A stretch of 13,094 nt of DNA from Propionivibrio sp. (lineage in GTDB: Bacteria; Pseudomonadota; Gammaproteobacteria; Burkholderiales; Rhodocyclaceae), in NCBI GenBank assembly GCA_003249625.1, contig QKII01000046.1, positions 1 to 13,094 of the forward strand, in the 5' to 3' direction. The notes beneath the pieces are model-generated. The model saw only the letters and a list, made by a program, of their open reading frames with translations. It did no database searches and had not been told where the DNA came from. The position numbers and the translations under genes are program-made. Shown piece after piece: positions 1-5,937 of the stretch. Within the stretch, counting starts at the first letter, position 1. Each line of letters starts with the position of its first letter.

Positions 1-55
1 ACGCCTTTGCTCATCGAGGCCGCAGGTCGTGCCAGACGCCACATCGTTGTTGTGT

Positions 56-87
56 ATTTGTTTCCGCCTGATGGCTCCGAAACAAAT
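56..87. promoter_or_regulatory. Perfect 9-base inverted repeat upstream of the Spy-like gene (possible operator)
   Basis: The arms atttgtttc (56-64) and gaaacaaat (79-87) are exact reverse complements, separated by 14 bases. They lie about 125 bases before the start of the Spy-like gene in otherwise non-coding DNA (1-213). Such spacing suits an operator or a small hairpin, and regulation of the envelope-stress gene is the natural guess. I recognise no named consensus: it does not match the tandem GTAAA boxes of CpxR. No convincing -35/-10 pair is visible in 1-213. Confidence 0.3.
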
Positions 88-213
88 TGCAACGAAGCGC
101 CCTGCGAGCGAAATCCTTTGCAACCGCACATTCCGGAGAATGGCTCCATCAGCAAGGCGCCAGAAACGGATCGGCCGGCTGACCCACTCAATTCTCAAAA
201 AGGAGTCTGAATC

Positions 214-780
214 ATGAAAACACGTTCTTCCCCCCGCCTGCTCGTCGCCGCCCTGACTCTCACGCTTGGCCTGGCCGCTGGTGGTTCTGCCATGGCGCGC
301 GGCCAGAACTTCGGGCCCGAGCAAGGGAAACCTGGCCAACACCTGATCATGCATGAGCGGGCGATGACTCGTCTGCACGACGAACTGAAGCTCGACGAGA
401 AGCAGGACACGCTCTGGAAAGTGGCTGAAAAATTCAGCAGCGATCATCGTGGCGCGATGCGTGAGCGCTTTCAGAAGGATCATGCCGAAATCAAGGCCTT
501 GCTTGATCAGCCGGGCGCTGACCTGCGTGCTGTTGCCAAACGTATGGACGACCTGAAATCCGAGGCAGCGAAGGAGCGTGACAGCGTCCGCGATCGCTGG
601 TTGACGGTTTATGACTCGCTAAATCCAGAGCAGAAAGAGAAGGCCCGGGTCTTCTTCAAGACGGGATTCGACCGGATGGAGCACCGGGGCGATCATCGCG
701 GCCGTCAAGGCAAGGATCGTCCGGGGCGTAATCAGCAGCAACGTGCTGTGCCGGCCCCGGTTCCGGCGCCGCAAGGCTGA
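214..780 (+). CDS. Periplasmic Spy/CpxP-like (LTxxQ-type) protein
   Basis: This gene encodes 188 residues. A clear AAGGAG-type ribosome site (about 199-204) precedes the ATG. Residues 1-28 form a Sec signal peptide: a basic start, a hydrophobic run at about 9-22, and a likely cut after Ala-Met-Ala. The mature protein is highly charged and helical. It carries two degenerate LTxxQ-like motifs, LDEKQ (60-64) and LNPEQ (136-140), placed as in the Spy/CpxP/CnrX-type family. The tail (about 155-188) is rich in His, Arg and Gly and ends in a Pro/Ala/Gln stretch. Family members act in the periplasm as small chaperones or stress and metal sensors. The efflux operon that follows suggests a shared envelope-stress response, but that link is inference. 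Sequence conservation in this family is low, so the family call is good and the exact role unknown. Confidence 0.7.
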   Translation: MKTRSSPRLLVAALTLTLGLAAGGSAMARGQNFGPEQGKPGQHLIMHERAMTRLHDELKLDEKQDTLWKVAEKFSSDHRGAMRERFQKDHAEIKALLDQPGADLRAVAKRMDDLKSEAAKERDSVRDRWLTVYDSLNPEQKEKARVFFKTGFDRMEHRGDHRGRQGKDRPGRNQQQRAVPAPVPAPQG

Positions 781-795
781 CCTCCTCTCGTTACG

Positions 796-828
796 TGCGT
801 GTTGCGTCATTCGACGACGCAACACGCA
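796..828. terminator. Strong hairpin between the Spy-like gene and the efflux operon
   Basis: The arms tgcgtgttgcgtc (796-808) and gacgcaacacgca (816-828) are perfectly complementary over 13 bases around a 7-base loop. A further cctct (784-788) can pair with agagg (828-832) across a bulge. The hairpin starts 16 bases after the Spy-like stop codon. It lacks a following T-run, so it may be a weak or Rho-assisted terminator, an attenuator of the downstream operon, or an mRNA-stabilising stem. The perfect stem is seen; its role is inferred. Confidence 0.45.
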
Positions 829-937
829 GAGGTATTAACTTGTATTTACCGAACCACGTCCCTCTCCAGTCGCGCTTTGGCGGCAAGCTGGCCGATAATT
901 CCGGTTTGTCCCGTTGACCTGTCGTTCCAATAACGCC

Positions 938-2386
938 GTGACCGTTCATTCTCGCAAGCTTCTGCCGCTTTATGCCTGTTATTTGGTGTTTGGCGGGTGC
1001 TCTACGTTTAATCAACGTCTTGACGAGCTCTCGGTGCCCCATGGCGTCGTCGTACCAACGGTCTGGGGGGCAACGGCGCAGACGCCTCGGCCGATTGAAG
1101 CCAGTGTGCTCGCTCAATGGTGGAGGCAACTCGGTGATCCACAACTCGAACAATTGATTGACACGGCGTTGATCAACGCGTCCGATCTGCGCAGTGCGCA
1201 GGCCAAGTTGCGTCAATCTCGCGCGACCCGTGATCTGGCCGTGGCGAATCTCTATCCGAGCATTGGCATCTCTGTCGGTGCGACGCGCTCGCGTTCCGGT
1301 GTAGAGGCAGGGGGGAGTGGTCACCCGCAGACGCTCTATGCTGCCGGCTTCGATGCCAGCTGGGAACCGTCGATCTTTGGCGGTCTGCGCGACGCGGCAA
1401 CGGGCGCGGAAGCCGACGCCGCGGCGATGGCCGCGACGCTGGAGTCCACGCGCGCCTCGCTGGCTGCCGAGGTCGCACTCGAATACGTTACTCTGCGCGC
1501 CAGCCAACAGCGTCTGGCCATTGCCCGAGCCAATGTCGCCAGCCAGGCTGAAACCCTGCAGATCGCCGAGTGGCGCGCGTTGGCCGGTCTCGTCACCGCA
1601 CTCGATGTGGCGCAGGCGCGTACCAGCCTTGAACAAACCCGCGCGTCAATCCCCGCACTCGAAAACAGCCGTGCCGCGGCAGAGAACCGTCTCGCTGTTC
1701 TCGCCGGCCGCGCCCCCGGCAGCCTGCGCGACATGCTGCAGGAAACCCGGCCGCTGCCTGTGGCGCCGGATGCCATTGCGGTCGGCATCCCGGCCGATAC
1801 GCTGCGGCAGCGCCCGGACGTGCAAGCGGCCGAGCTGACGCTGAAAGCGGAAATCGCCCGTACTGCCGAACGTGAGGCCGACCGCTACCCGACGCTTACG
1901 CTCAGCGGCTCGCTGGGTTGGAAAGCATTCAGCCTGTCGGCGCTCGGTGGTGGTGACGGACTCGTACGTTCGCTGGCCGCCAGTCTGGCAACGACCTTGT
2001 TCGACGGTGGCCGCATCCGCAGTCAGATCGCCGTGCAGAATGCCGTGCAGGAACAGGCGCTGATCGCCTGGGAGAAAAGCGTGCTGACCGCGCTCGAAGA
2101 CGTCGAGAACGCGATGAGTGCTTACGCCACCGGACGCGATCGTACCGAGGCGCGACGACGTGCCGCCGAGTCAGCCGCGACGGCTGCCGAACTGGCTCGC
2201 GCCCAGTATCAGGCCGGGCTGGCCGACTTCCAGAACGTGCTTGAAACGGAACGCACCTTGCTTGCTGCTCAGGACAATCTGGCGAGTGCCGAAGCCGACG
2301 TACTGACAGCGGTTATTCAGCTTTACAAAGCGTTGGGAGGCGGTTGGCAGACTGTGCACGTTAATACGGAATTCAATAAATCATGA
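938..2386 (+). CDS. NodT-family outer-membrane efflux lipoprotein (TolC-like)
   Basis: This is the outer-membrane channel of a tripartite exporter. From the GTG start at 938 the protein has 482 residues. I prefer this start because it gives a compact lipoprotein signal ending in Leu-Val-Phe-Gly-Gly-Cys, with Cys21 as the acylation site. The Phe at -3 is unusual. An in-frame TTG at 914 is the alternative, and neither start has a good ribosome site. The body has the two OEP repeats of the family. The first begins near the WWRQLGDPQL segment and the second follows about 220 residues later. Both are rich in Ala/Leu/Gln/Arg heptads that form the long helices of the tunnel. The late RAQYQAGLADFQNVL and ALGGGW segments are typical of NodT/CusC-like proteins. 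Its stop codon overlaps the adaptor start (ATGA), so the two are translationally coupled. The substrate cannot be told from sequence. Confidence 0.85.
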   Translation: MTVHSRKLLPLYACYLVFGGCSTFNQRLDELSVPHGVVVPTVWGATAQTPRPIEASVLAQWWRQLGDPQLEQLIDTALINASDLRSAQAKLRQSRATRDLAVANLYPSIGISVGATRSRSGVEAGGSGHPQTLYAAGFDASWEPSIFGGLRDAATGAEADAAAMAATLESTRASLAAEVALEYVTLRASQQRLAIARANVASQAETLQIAEWRALAGLVTALDVAQARTSLEQTRASIPALENSRAAAENRLAVLAGRAPGSLRDMLQETRPLPVAPDAIAVGIPADTLRQRPDVQAAELTLKAEIARTAEREADRYPTLTLSGSLGWKAFSLSALGGGDGLVRSLAASLATTLFDGGRIRSQIAVQNAVQEQALIAWEKSVLTALEDVENAMSAYATGRDRTEARRRAAESAATAAELARAQYQAGLADFQNVLETERTLLAAQDNLASAEADVLTAVIQLYKALGGGWQTVHVNTEFNKS

Positions 2387-3669
2387 CCGCGTCCGAACAA
2401 CGTCCCGACAACGCCCTCCCCGATTTCCTCAAGGCCGGAGGTCAATCATCTACCTTTCTCGGCCGCTCGAAACGCTTCTGGGTTGTTGCTGGCCTTGGCG
2501 CAGGAGCCTTGTTGTTCGCGCTGGCCTATTCCGGCGGAGGCAATGGTGGAACTGGGCAGTTCCTGACCGAGGAGGCCGAGAACGGAAACCTCGTCGTCAG
2601 TATTTCGGCGAGTGGCACCTTGGCGCCGACGCGCTCGGTCGATGTCGGCAGCGAGCTCTCCGGTACGCTCGAGGCGGTGCTGGCCGACGAAAACGACAAG
2701 GTGGCAAAGGGGCAGGTGGTGGCTCGTCTCGACACCTCCAAGCTGCGTGACGCCGTGGCGAAATCGCGGGCGGCGGTACAGGCCGCCGAAGCGGGTGTTG
2801 CCCAGATGGAGGCGACCGTTGCGGAATCCCGTGCCAATCTGAATCGTCTCCGGCACGTCGCCGAACTCTCGGGTGGCAAGGTGCCGTCCAAAAGCGAGCT
2901 GGAAGCCGCCGAGGCGACCTCGCAGCGCGCCGTCGCCAACCTTGCCAGCGCGAAGGCTGACGTTGCTCAGGCGCGGGCGACGCTGAAAACCGACGAGACG
3001 AACATTGAGAAGGCCGTTATCCGCTCACCGATCAATGGCGTCGTGCTGACGCGCAAGGTCGAGCCCGGGCAGACTGTTGCCGCACAGATGACGACGCCGG
3101 TGTTGTACGTGATCGCCGAGGACCTGACCAAAATGGAACTGCAGGTCAAGGTCGACGAGGCCGACGTTGCCGCGGTGAAACTCGGCCAACCGGCCACATT
3201 CACCGTTTCGGCCTGGCCGGGGCGCAATTTTCCGGCGGCGATCCAGCGGGTCGGCCTCGGTTCGACAACGACGGACAACGTGGTGACCTACAAGACCGTA
3301 TTGACCGTCGCCAACGACGATCTGGCACTGCGCCCCGGTATGACGGCGACGGCGCGCATCATCACCGCCCAGCGCGATAACGTGCTGCTCGTGCCGAATG
3401 CGGCGCTGCGCTTCTCGCCGCCCGCTGTCGGCGTCAAGCCCGAGGGAGGGATTATTTCCCGCTTGATTCCGCACCCGCCACGGCCACCGAGCCAGAAGCC
3501 GAAAGCCACCTCAGGGGATACCAAGCAGGTGTGGATTTTGCGCGACGGTCAGCCCGTGCCGATTCCGGTACTGGTCGGCGCCAGCAATGGTCGCCAAACC
3601 GAAATCACGGGCGGGGAACTGAAAACGGGGGCGGCGGTGATCGTCGACTATCAGGAAAAAGCCAAGTGA
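2383..3669 (+). CDS. MacA-like periplasmic adaptor (HlyD/RND membrane-fusion family)
   Basis: This 428-residue adaptor links the inner-membrane MacB-type transporter to the outer-membrane channel. A cytoplasmic N-terminus (1-30) is followed by one membrane anchor (about 31-49). Next come the first half of the lipoyl-like barrel-sandwich domain (about 80-118, with SGTL.P...DVGSELSG) and an Ala/Glu/Lys-rich coiled-coil hairpin (about 120-206). The second barrel half (about 207-245) contains the family hallmark I-R-S-P-I-N-G-V-V. A beta-barrel and a membrane-proximal domain complete the protein. A proline-rich stretch near residues 365-375 (HPPRPPSQKPK) interrupts the last domain and looks like an exposed loop. 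The gene starts inside the NodT stop (ATGA), and its own stop overlaps the GTG of the ATPase gene. The adaptor call is firm; macrolide specificity is not implied. Confidence 0.87.
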   Translation: MTASEQRPDNALPDFLKAGGQSSTFLGRSKRFWVVAGLGAGALLFALAYSGGGNGGTGQFLTEEAENGNLVVSISASGTLAPTRSVDVGSELSGTLEAVLADENDKVAKGQVVARLDTSKLRDAVAKSRAAVQAAEAGVAQMEATVAESRANLNRLRHVAELSGGKVPSKSELEAAEATSQRAVANLASAKADVAQARATLKTDETNIEKAVIRSPINGVVLTRKVEPGQTVAAQMTTPVLYVIAEDLTKMELQVKVDEADVAAVKLGQPATFTVSAWPGRNFPAAIQRVGLGSTTTDNVVTYKTVLTVANDDLALRPGMTATARIITAQRDNVLLVPNAALRFSPPAVGVKPEGGIISRLIPHPPRPPSQKPKATSGDTKQVWILRDGQPVPIPVLVGASNGRQTEITGGELKTGAAVIVDYQEKAK

Positions 3670-4376
3670 GCGAAGTCCATGGCGAACCGCTGATTTCGCT
3701 GCGCGCCATCACCAAGACTTACGGGCAGGGCGCGGCGGCTTTTCAGGCGCTGAAGGGCGTCGATCTCGACATCCCGCAGGGGCAATTCGTAGCCATCATG
3801 GGGCCGAGCGGTTCCGGCAAGTCGACGGCGCTGAACATTCTCGGTTGCCTTGATGGTCCCACGAGCGGCGCGTTCCGCTTCAAGGACATCGCCGTCGAAG
3901 CACTGTCGCGAAACCAGCGGGCCATGCTGCGCCGGCATTACCTTGGCTTCGTTTTCCAGGGCTTCAACCTGCTTTCGCGTACCTCCGCGCAGGAGAACGT
4001 CGAACTGCCGTTGCTCTACCGCGGTGCCGAAACGGCGCAACGTCATGCCGCGGCCCACGAGGCGCTGGCGCAGGTCGGCCTGACCGGCTGGGAGCATCAC
4101 ACACCGGCCGAACTTTCCGGCGGCCAGCAGCAGCGCGTCGCCATCGCCCGCGCCATCGTCACCCGTCCGCTGGTGCTGCTTGCCGACGAGCCGACCGGCA
4201 ACCTCGACAGCCAGCGTGGCCACGAGATCATGGACTTGCTCGTTTCGCTCAACCGCGAGCAGGGCATCACCATCATCATGGTCACGCACGAACCGGAGAT
4301 GGCGCATTACGCGGATCGCGTGGTGAAGTTCGTCGACGGACTGGTGGCCAGCGATGAGTCGAAGGAGCGCACATGA
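3666..4376 (+). CDS. MacB/LolD-type ABC transporter ATP-binding protein
   Basis: This is the nucleotide-binding subunit of the exporter, 236 residues from GTG 3666. I chose that start because it overlaps the adaptor stop (GTGA) and gives the normal family N-terminus ([14 protein letters not shown]). An upstream reading in the same frame back to about 3531 only shadows the adaptor. Every ATPase motif is present: Walker [10 protein letters not shown] (46-54), Q-loop VFQGFNLL (96-103), signature LSGGQQQR (150-157), Walker B VLLADEP (170-176), D-loop NLDS, and the switch His208 in VTHEP. In E. coli MacB this domain is fused to the permease; here it is a separate gene that overlaps the permease start (ATGA). 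The standalone form also resembles LolD/FtsE-type ATPases, but the NodT and MacA neighbours favour an export pump. Confidence 0.9.
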   Translation: MSEVHGEPLISLRAITKTYGQGAAAFQALKGVDLDIPQGQFVAIMGPSGSGKSTALNILGCLDGPTSGAFRFKDIAVEALSRNQRAMLRRHYLGFVFQGFNLLSRTSAQENVELPLLYRGAETAQRHAAAHEALAQVGLTGWEHHTPAELSGGQQQRVAIARAIVTRPLVLLADEPTGNLDSQRGHEIMDLLVSLNREQGITIIMVTHEPEMAHYADRVVKFVDGLVASDESKERT

Positions 4377-5593
4377 CCCAGATGCTGCTCAACGCTTTGC
4401 TGCTTGCCCTGCGCGCAATCCGCCGCAACCTGATGCGCTCGTTCCTGACCGTGCTCGGCGTGGTCATCGGCGTCGCTGCGGTGATTACCATGGTCACGCT
4501 CGGCAACGGCGCGACGCGCATGGTCTCCGACCAGATCTCAAGCCTCGGTAGCAACCTGCTGATACTGCGACCCGGCCAAAGACTGGGTCCGGGGCGTGAC
4601 AGCGCCGGAGCGGCGAGCTTCAAGCTGGCCGACGTGGATGCTATCCAGGCGCAAATCCCCGCGCTCAAGGCGGTTGCCCCCGTCGTCGGCAGTTCGGTGA
4701 CGCTCGTTGCCGGCAACCAGAACTGGCAGTCGCAGGTAAACGGCACGAGCAATGCCTATTTCGTCGCCGGCAACTGGCAGATTGCCTCGGGACGGCAGTT
4801 TGAGGAGGATGAAGAGATCGCTGGCAAGGCCGTGTGCATCATCGGCGCAACGGTCAAAAAGCAACTGTTTCCGAGAGGCTCGCCGATCGGCGACGAAATC
4901 CGCGTCAAGAATTTCGCCTGCGAGATCATCGGCGTCCTGCAAGGCAAAGGACAGGGCGCGATGGGCCAGGATCAGGACGATGTGGTGCTGATGCCAATCC
5001 GTACCGTGCAGCGGCGGCTGACCGGTAAAGTGAATGATGTGTCGACGTTGATGCTCTCGCTGCGCGATGGTGTGGCTGCTGGTCCCGTCATGGAGCAGAT
5101 ACGCAAGCTGATGCGCGAACGGCGCAAGCTCTCGGAAAACGCCGACGACGACTTCAACGTGATGGATACCAAGCAGATCGCTGAAACGCTGTCCGGCACC
5201 ATCCGCACGATGACCGCGCTGCTCGGCGCGGTGGCGGCGGTCAGTCTGCTCGTCGGCGGCATCGGCATCATGAACATCATGCTCGTCTCGGTTACCGAGC
5301 GGACGCGCGAGATCGGTATTCGCCTCGCCATCGGCGCGCTCGAGCACGAGGTTCTACTGCAATTCCTGATCGAGGCTGTGGTGCTTTCGGCACTGGGCGG
5401 CCTCGTCGGCATCCTGCTCGCGCTGTTCGTCTGCCTCGGCCTCACGGCGCTGATGAGCATGCCCTTCCTGTTCAATCCGGGGATCAACCTGCTGGCCTTT
5501 TTCTTTTCCGGTCTGATCGGCATTGTCTTCGGTTACATGCCGGCGCGCCGCGCAGCGCGTCTCGATCCGATTGTTGCATTACGGTTTGAATAG
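4373..5593 (+). CDS. MacB/FtsX-type ABC transporter permease
   Basis: This is the membrane subunit of the exporter, 406 residues, with the four-helix MacB layout. TM1 (about 24-43) is followed by a large periplasmic domain (about 45-270). TM2 (about 278-303) contains the family segment GGIGIMNIMLVSVTER. The next cytoplasmic loop has REIGIRLAIGA, the coupling motif that meets the ATPase. TM3 (about 325-352) and TM4 (about 365-388) follow, with a short tail ending YMPARRAARLDPIVALR. Type VII ABC transporters use ATP-driven movement of the periplasmic domain to push substrate through the adaptor into the outer-membrane channel. The ATGA overlap with the ATPase gene couples their translation. No clear terminator follows the stop codon. 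Confidence 0.9.
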   Translation: MTQMLLNALLLALRAIRRNLMRSFLTVLGVVIGVAAVITMVTLGNGATRMVSDQISSLGSNLLILRPGQRLGPGRDSAGAASFKLADVDAIQAQIPALKAVAPVVGSSVTLVAGNQNWQSQVNGTSNAYFVAGNWQIASGRQFEEDEEIAGKAVCIIGATVKKQLFPRGSPIGDEIRVKNFACEIIGVLQGKGQGAMGQDQDDVVLMPIRTVQRRLTGKVNDVSTLMLSLRDGVAAGPVMEQIRKLMRERRKLSENADDDFNVMDTKQIAETLSGTIRTMTALLGAVAAVSLLVGGIGIMNIMLVSVTERTREIGIRLAIGALEHEVLLQFLIEAVVLSALGGLVGILLALFVCLGLTALMSMPFLFNPGINLLAFFFSGLIGIVFGYMPARRAARLDPIVALRFE

Positions 5594-5633
5594 GGTGAAA
5601 CGGTGGCAGTCCAGAACGTCGGGCGGCGGTGAA

Positions 5634-5655
5634 TTGGCCGTGTGGCCAGACCAAT
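5634..5655 (+). promoter_or_regulatory. Operator-like repeat, copy 1 (GntR/FadR-like)
   Basis: This is the first of two 22-base direct repeats that match at 18 of 22 positions. It contains TGGCCAGACCA, one base pair short of the symmetric TGGTCnGACCA form recognised by FadR-subgroup GntR regulators. Its outer ends are attgg and ccaat, which are inverted. It lies 41 bases after the permease stop. A regulator of pta is the likeliest user; the family assignment is inference from motif shape. Confidence 0.4.
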
Positions 5656-5709
5656 AAGCACCGCTCGTTACTGCGCGAACATCCACCGTCATTTCCCTCT
5701 GCAGGAAGG

Positions 5710-5731
5710 TTGGTCGGCTGGCCAAACCAAT
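5710..5731 (+). promoter_or_regulatory. Operator-like repeat, copy 2 (GntR/FadR-like)
   Basis: This second copy starts 76 bases after the first, roughly seven helical turns. It differs from copy 1 at positions 5, 8, 9 and 16. Outer arms TTGGT (5710-5714) and ACCAA (5726-5730) are exactly inverted, and the interior keeps TGGCCAAACCA. The paired sites at such spacing would allow a dimeric regulator to bind cooperatively or loop DNA upstream of pta. Confidence 0.4.
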
Positions 5732-5856
5732 TGGAAAATATCGAATTCCCCTGAAGAATCAATCCGTTTCAGAAAACCAACAGGCATCTGAAAAAGCGGA
5801 CGGATTTCCTCGTTCGGCCGTGCGACCCTGCGCCAGCAGGACTACAATGTCGCCTT

Positions 5857-5883
5857 CGGCATTCCATCAGGAAAAAAATGCCG
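5857..5883 (+). promoter_or_regulatory. Hairpin enclosing the ribosome site and start of a leader ORF
   Basis: The arms CGGCATT (5857-5863) and AATGCCG (5877-5883) are perfect complements around a 13-base loop. The loop carries an AGGA ribosome-binding core, and the right arm contains the ATG (5878) of a 19-codon ORF. Folding would mask that start codon. The pairing is seen directly; a control role is inference. Confidence 0.35.
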
Positions 5884-5937
5884 AGCCAACAACAAAAAAA
5901 TACCAAGCCACCCACTTCAGGAGATTTGCATCAATGA
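5878..5937 (+). CDS. Possible 19-residue leader peptide coupled to pta
   Basis: A short ORF begins at ATG 5878, 5 bases after an AGGA core (5869-5872), and encodes MPSQQQKNTKPPTSGDLHQ. Its TGA stop (5935-5937) overlaps the pta ATG (5934-5936) in an ATGA junction, the arrangement seen between the coupled genes elsewhere in this window. The peptide has no membrane segment or recognisable domain. It contains a run of three Gln and a Pro-Pro pair, which could slow ribosomes. Its own start lies in a hairpin arm. The pta ribosome site AGGAG (about 5919-5923) lies inside this ORF. It could be a translational coupling device or attenuator, or a chance ORF; I recognise no homologue. Confidence 0.4.
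   Translation: MPSQQQKNTKPPTSGDLHQ

Larger units (their letters stand above)
5594..5933. other. 340-base leader region of pta, no conserved protein
   Basis: This gap between the permease stop and the pta ATG has no credible gene apart from the possible leader peptide annotated separately. It holds, in order, two 22-base direct repeats (5634-5655 and 5710-5731), an imperfect inverted repeat (5761-5806), a TACAAT -10-like hexamer (5843-5848) with no good -35, and a hairpin containing a start codon (5857-5883). GC content is visibly lower than in the flanking genes. Such density of repeats suggests regulated pta expression, but no element has been matched to a known regulator. Confidence 0.5.

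Noticed and set aside
7..210. Two short + strand frames before the Spy-like gene
   Set aside because: They overlap each other in different frames, lack convincing ribosome sites and show no recognisable protein features; the stretch is better read as an upstream regulatory region.
914..937. TTG start for the NodT gene
   Set aside because: It would add eight polar residues (with an extra Cys) ahead of the lipoprotein signal; GTG 938 gives a cleaner signal peptide. It is kept as an alternative because neither has a strong ribosome site.
791..1636. 281-codon open frame on the minus strand across the start of the NodT gene
   Set aside because: It is antisense to a well-supported gene, its protein is Arg/Gly-rich low-complexity sequence without a recognisable domain, and it spans the intergenic hairpin. 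It is a high-GC shadow.
3531..3665. 45-codon N-terminal extension of the ABC ATPase
   Set aside because: It lies wholly inside the adaptor gene in another frame. The normal ATPase N-terminus starts at GTG 3666, which overlaps the adaptor stop.
5484..5762. 92-codon minus-strand frame covering the pta leader
   Set aside because: It overlaps the permease end and the direct repeats, has no good ribosome site evident, and its sequence looks random.
5820..5933. GTG-started 38-residue extension of Pta
   Set aside because: The added residues are unlike any Pta, no ribosome site precedes 5820, and ATG 5934 has a good ribosome site and the family N-terminus.
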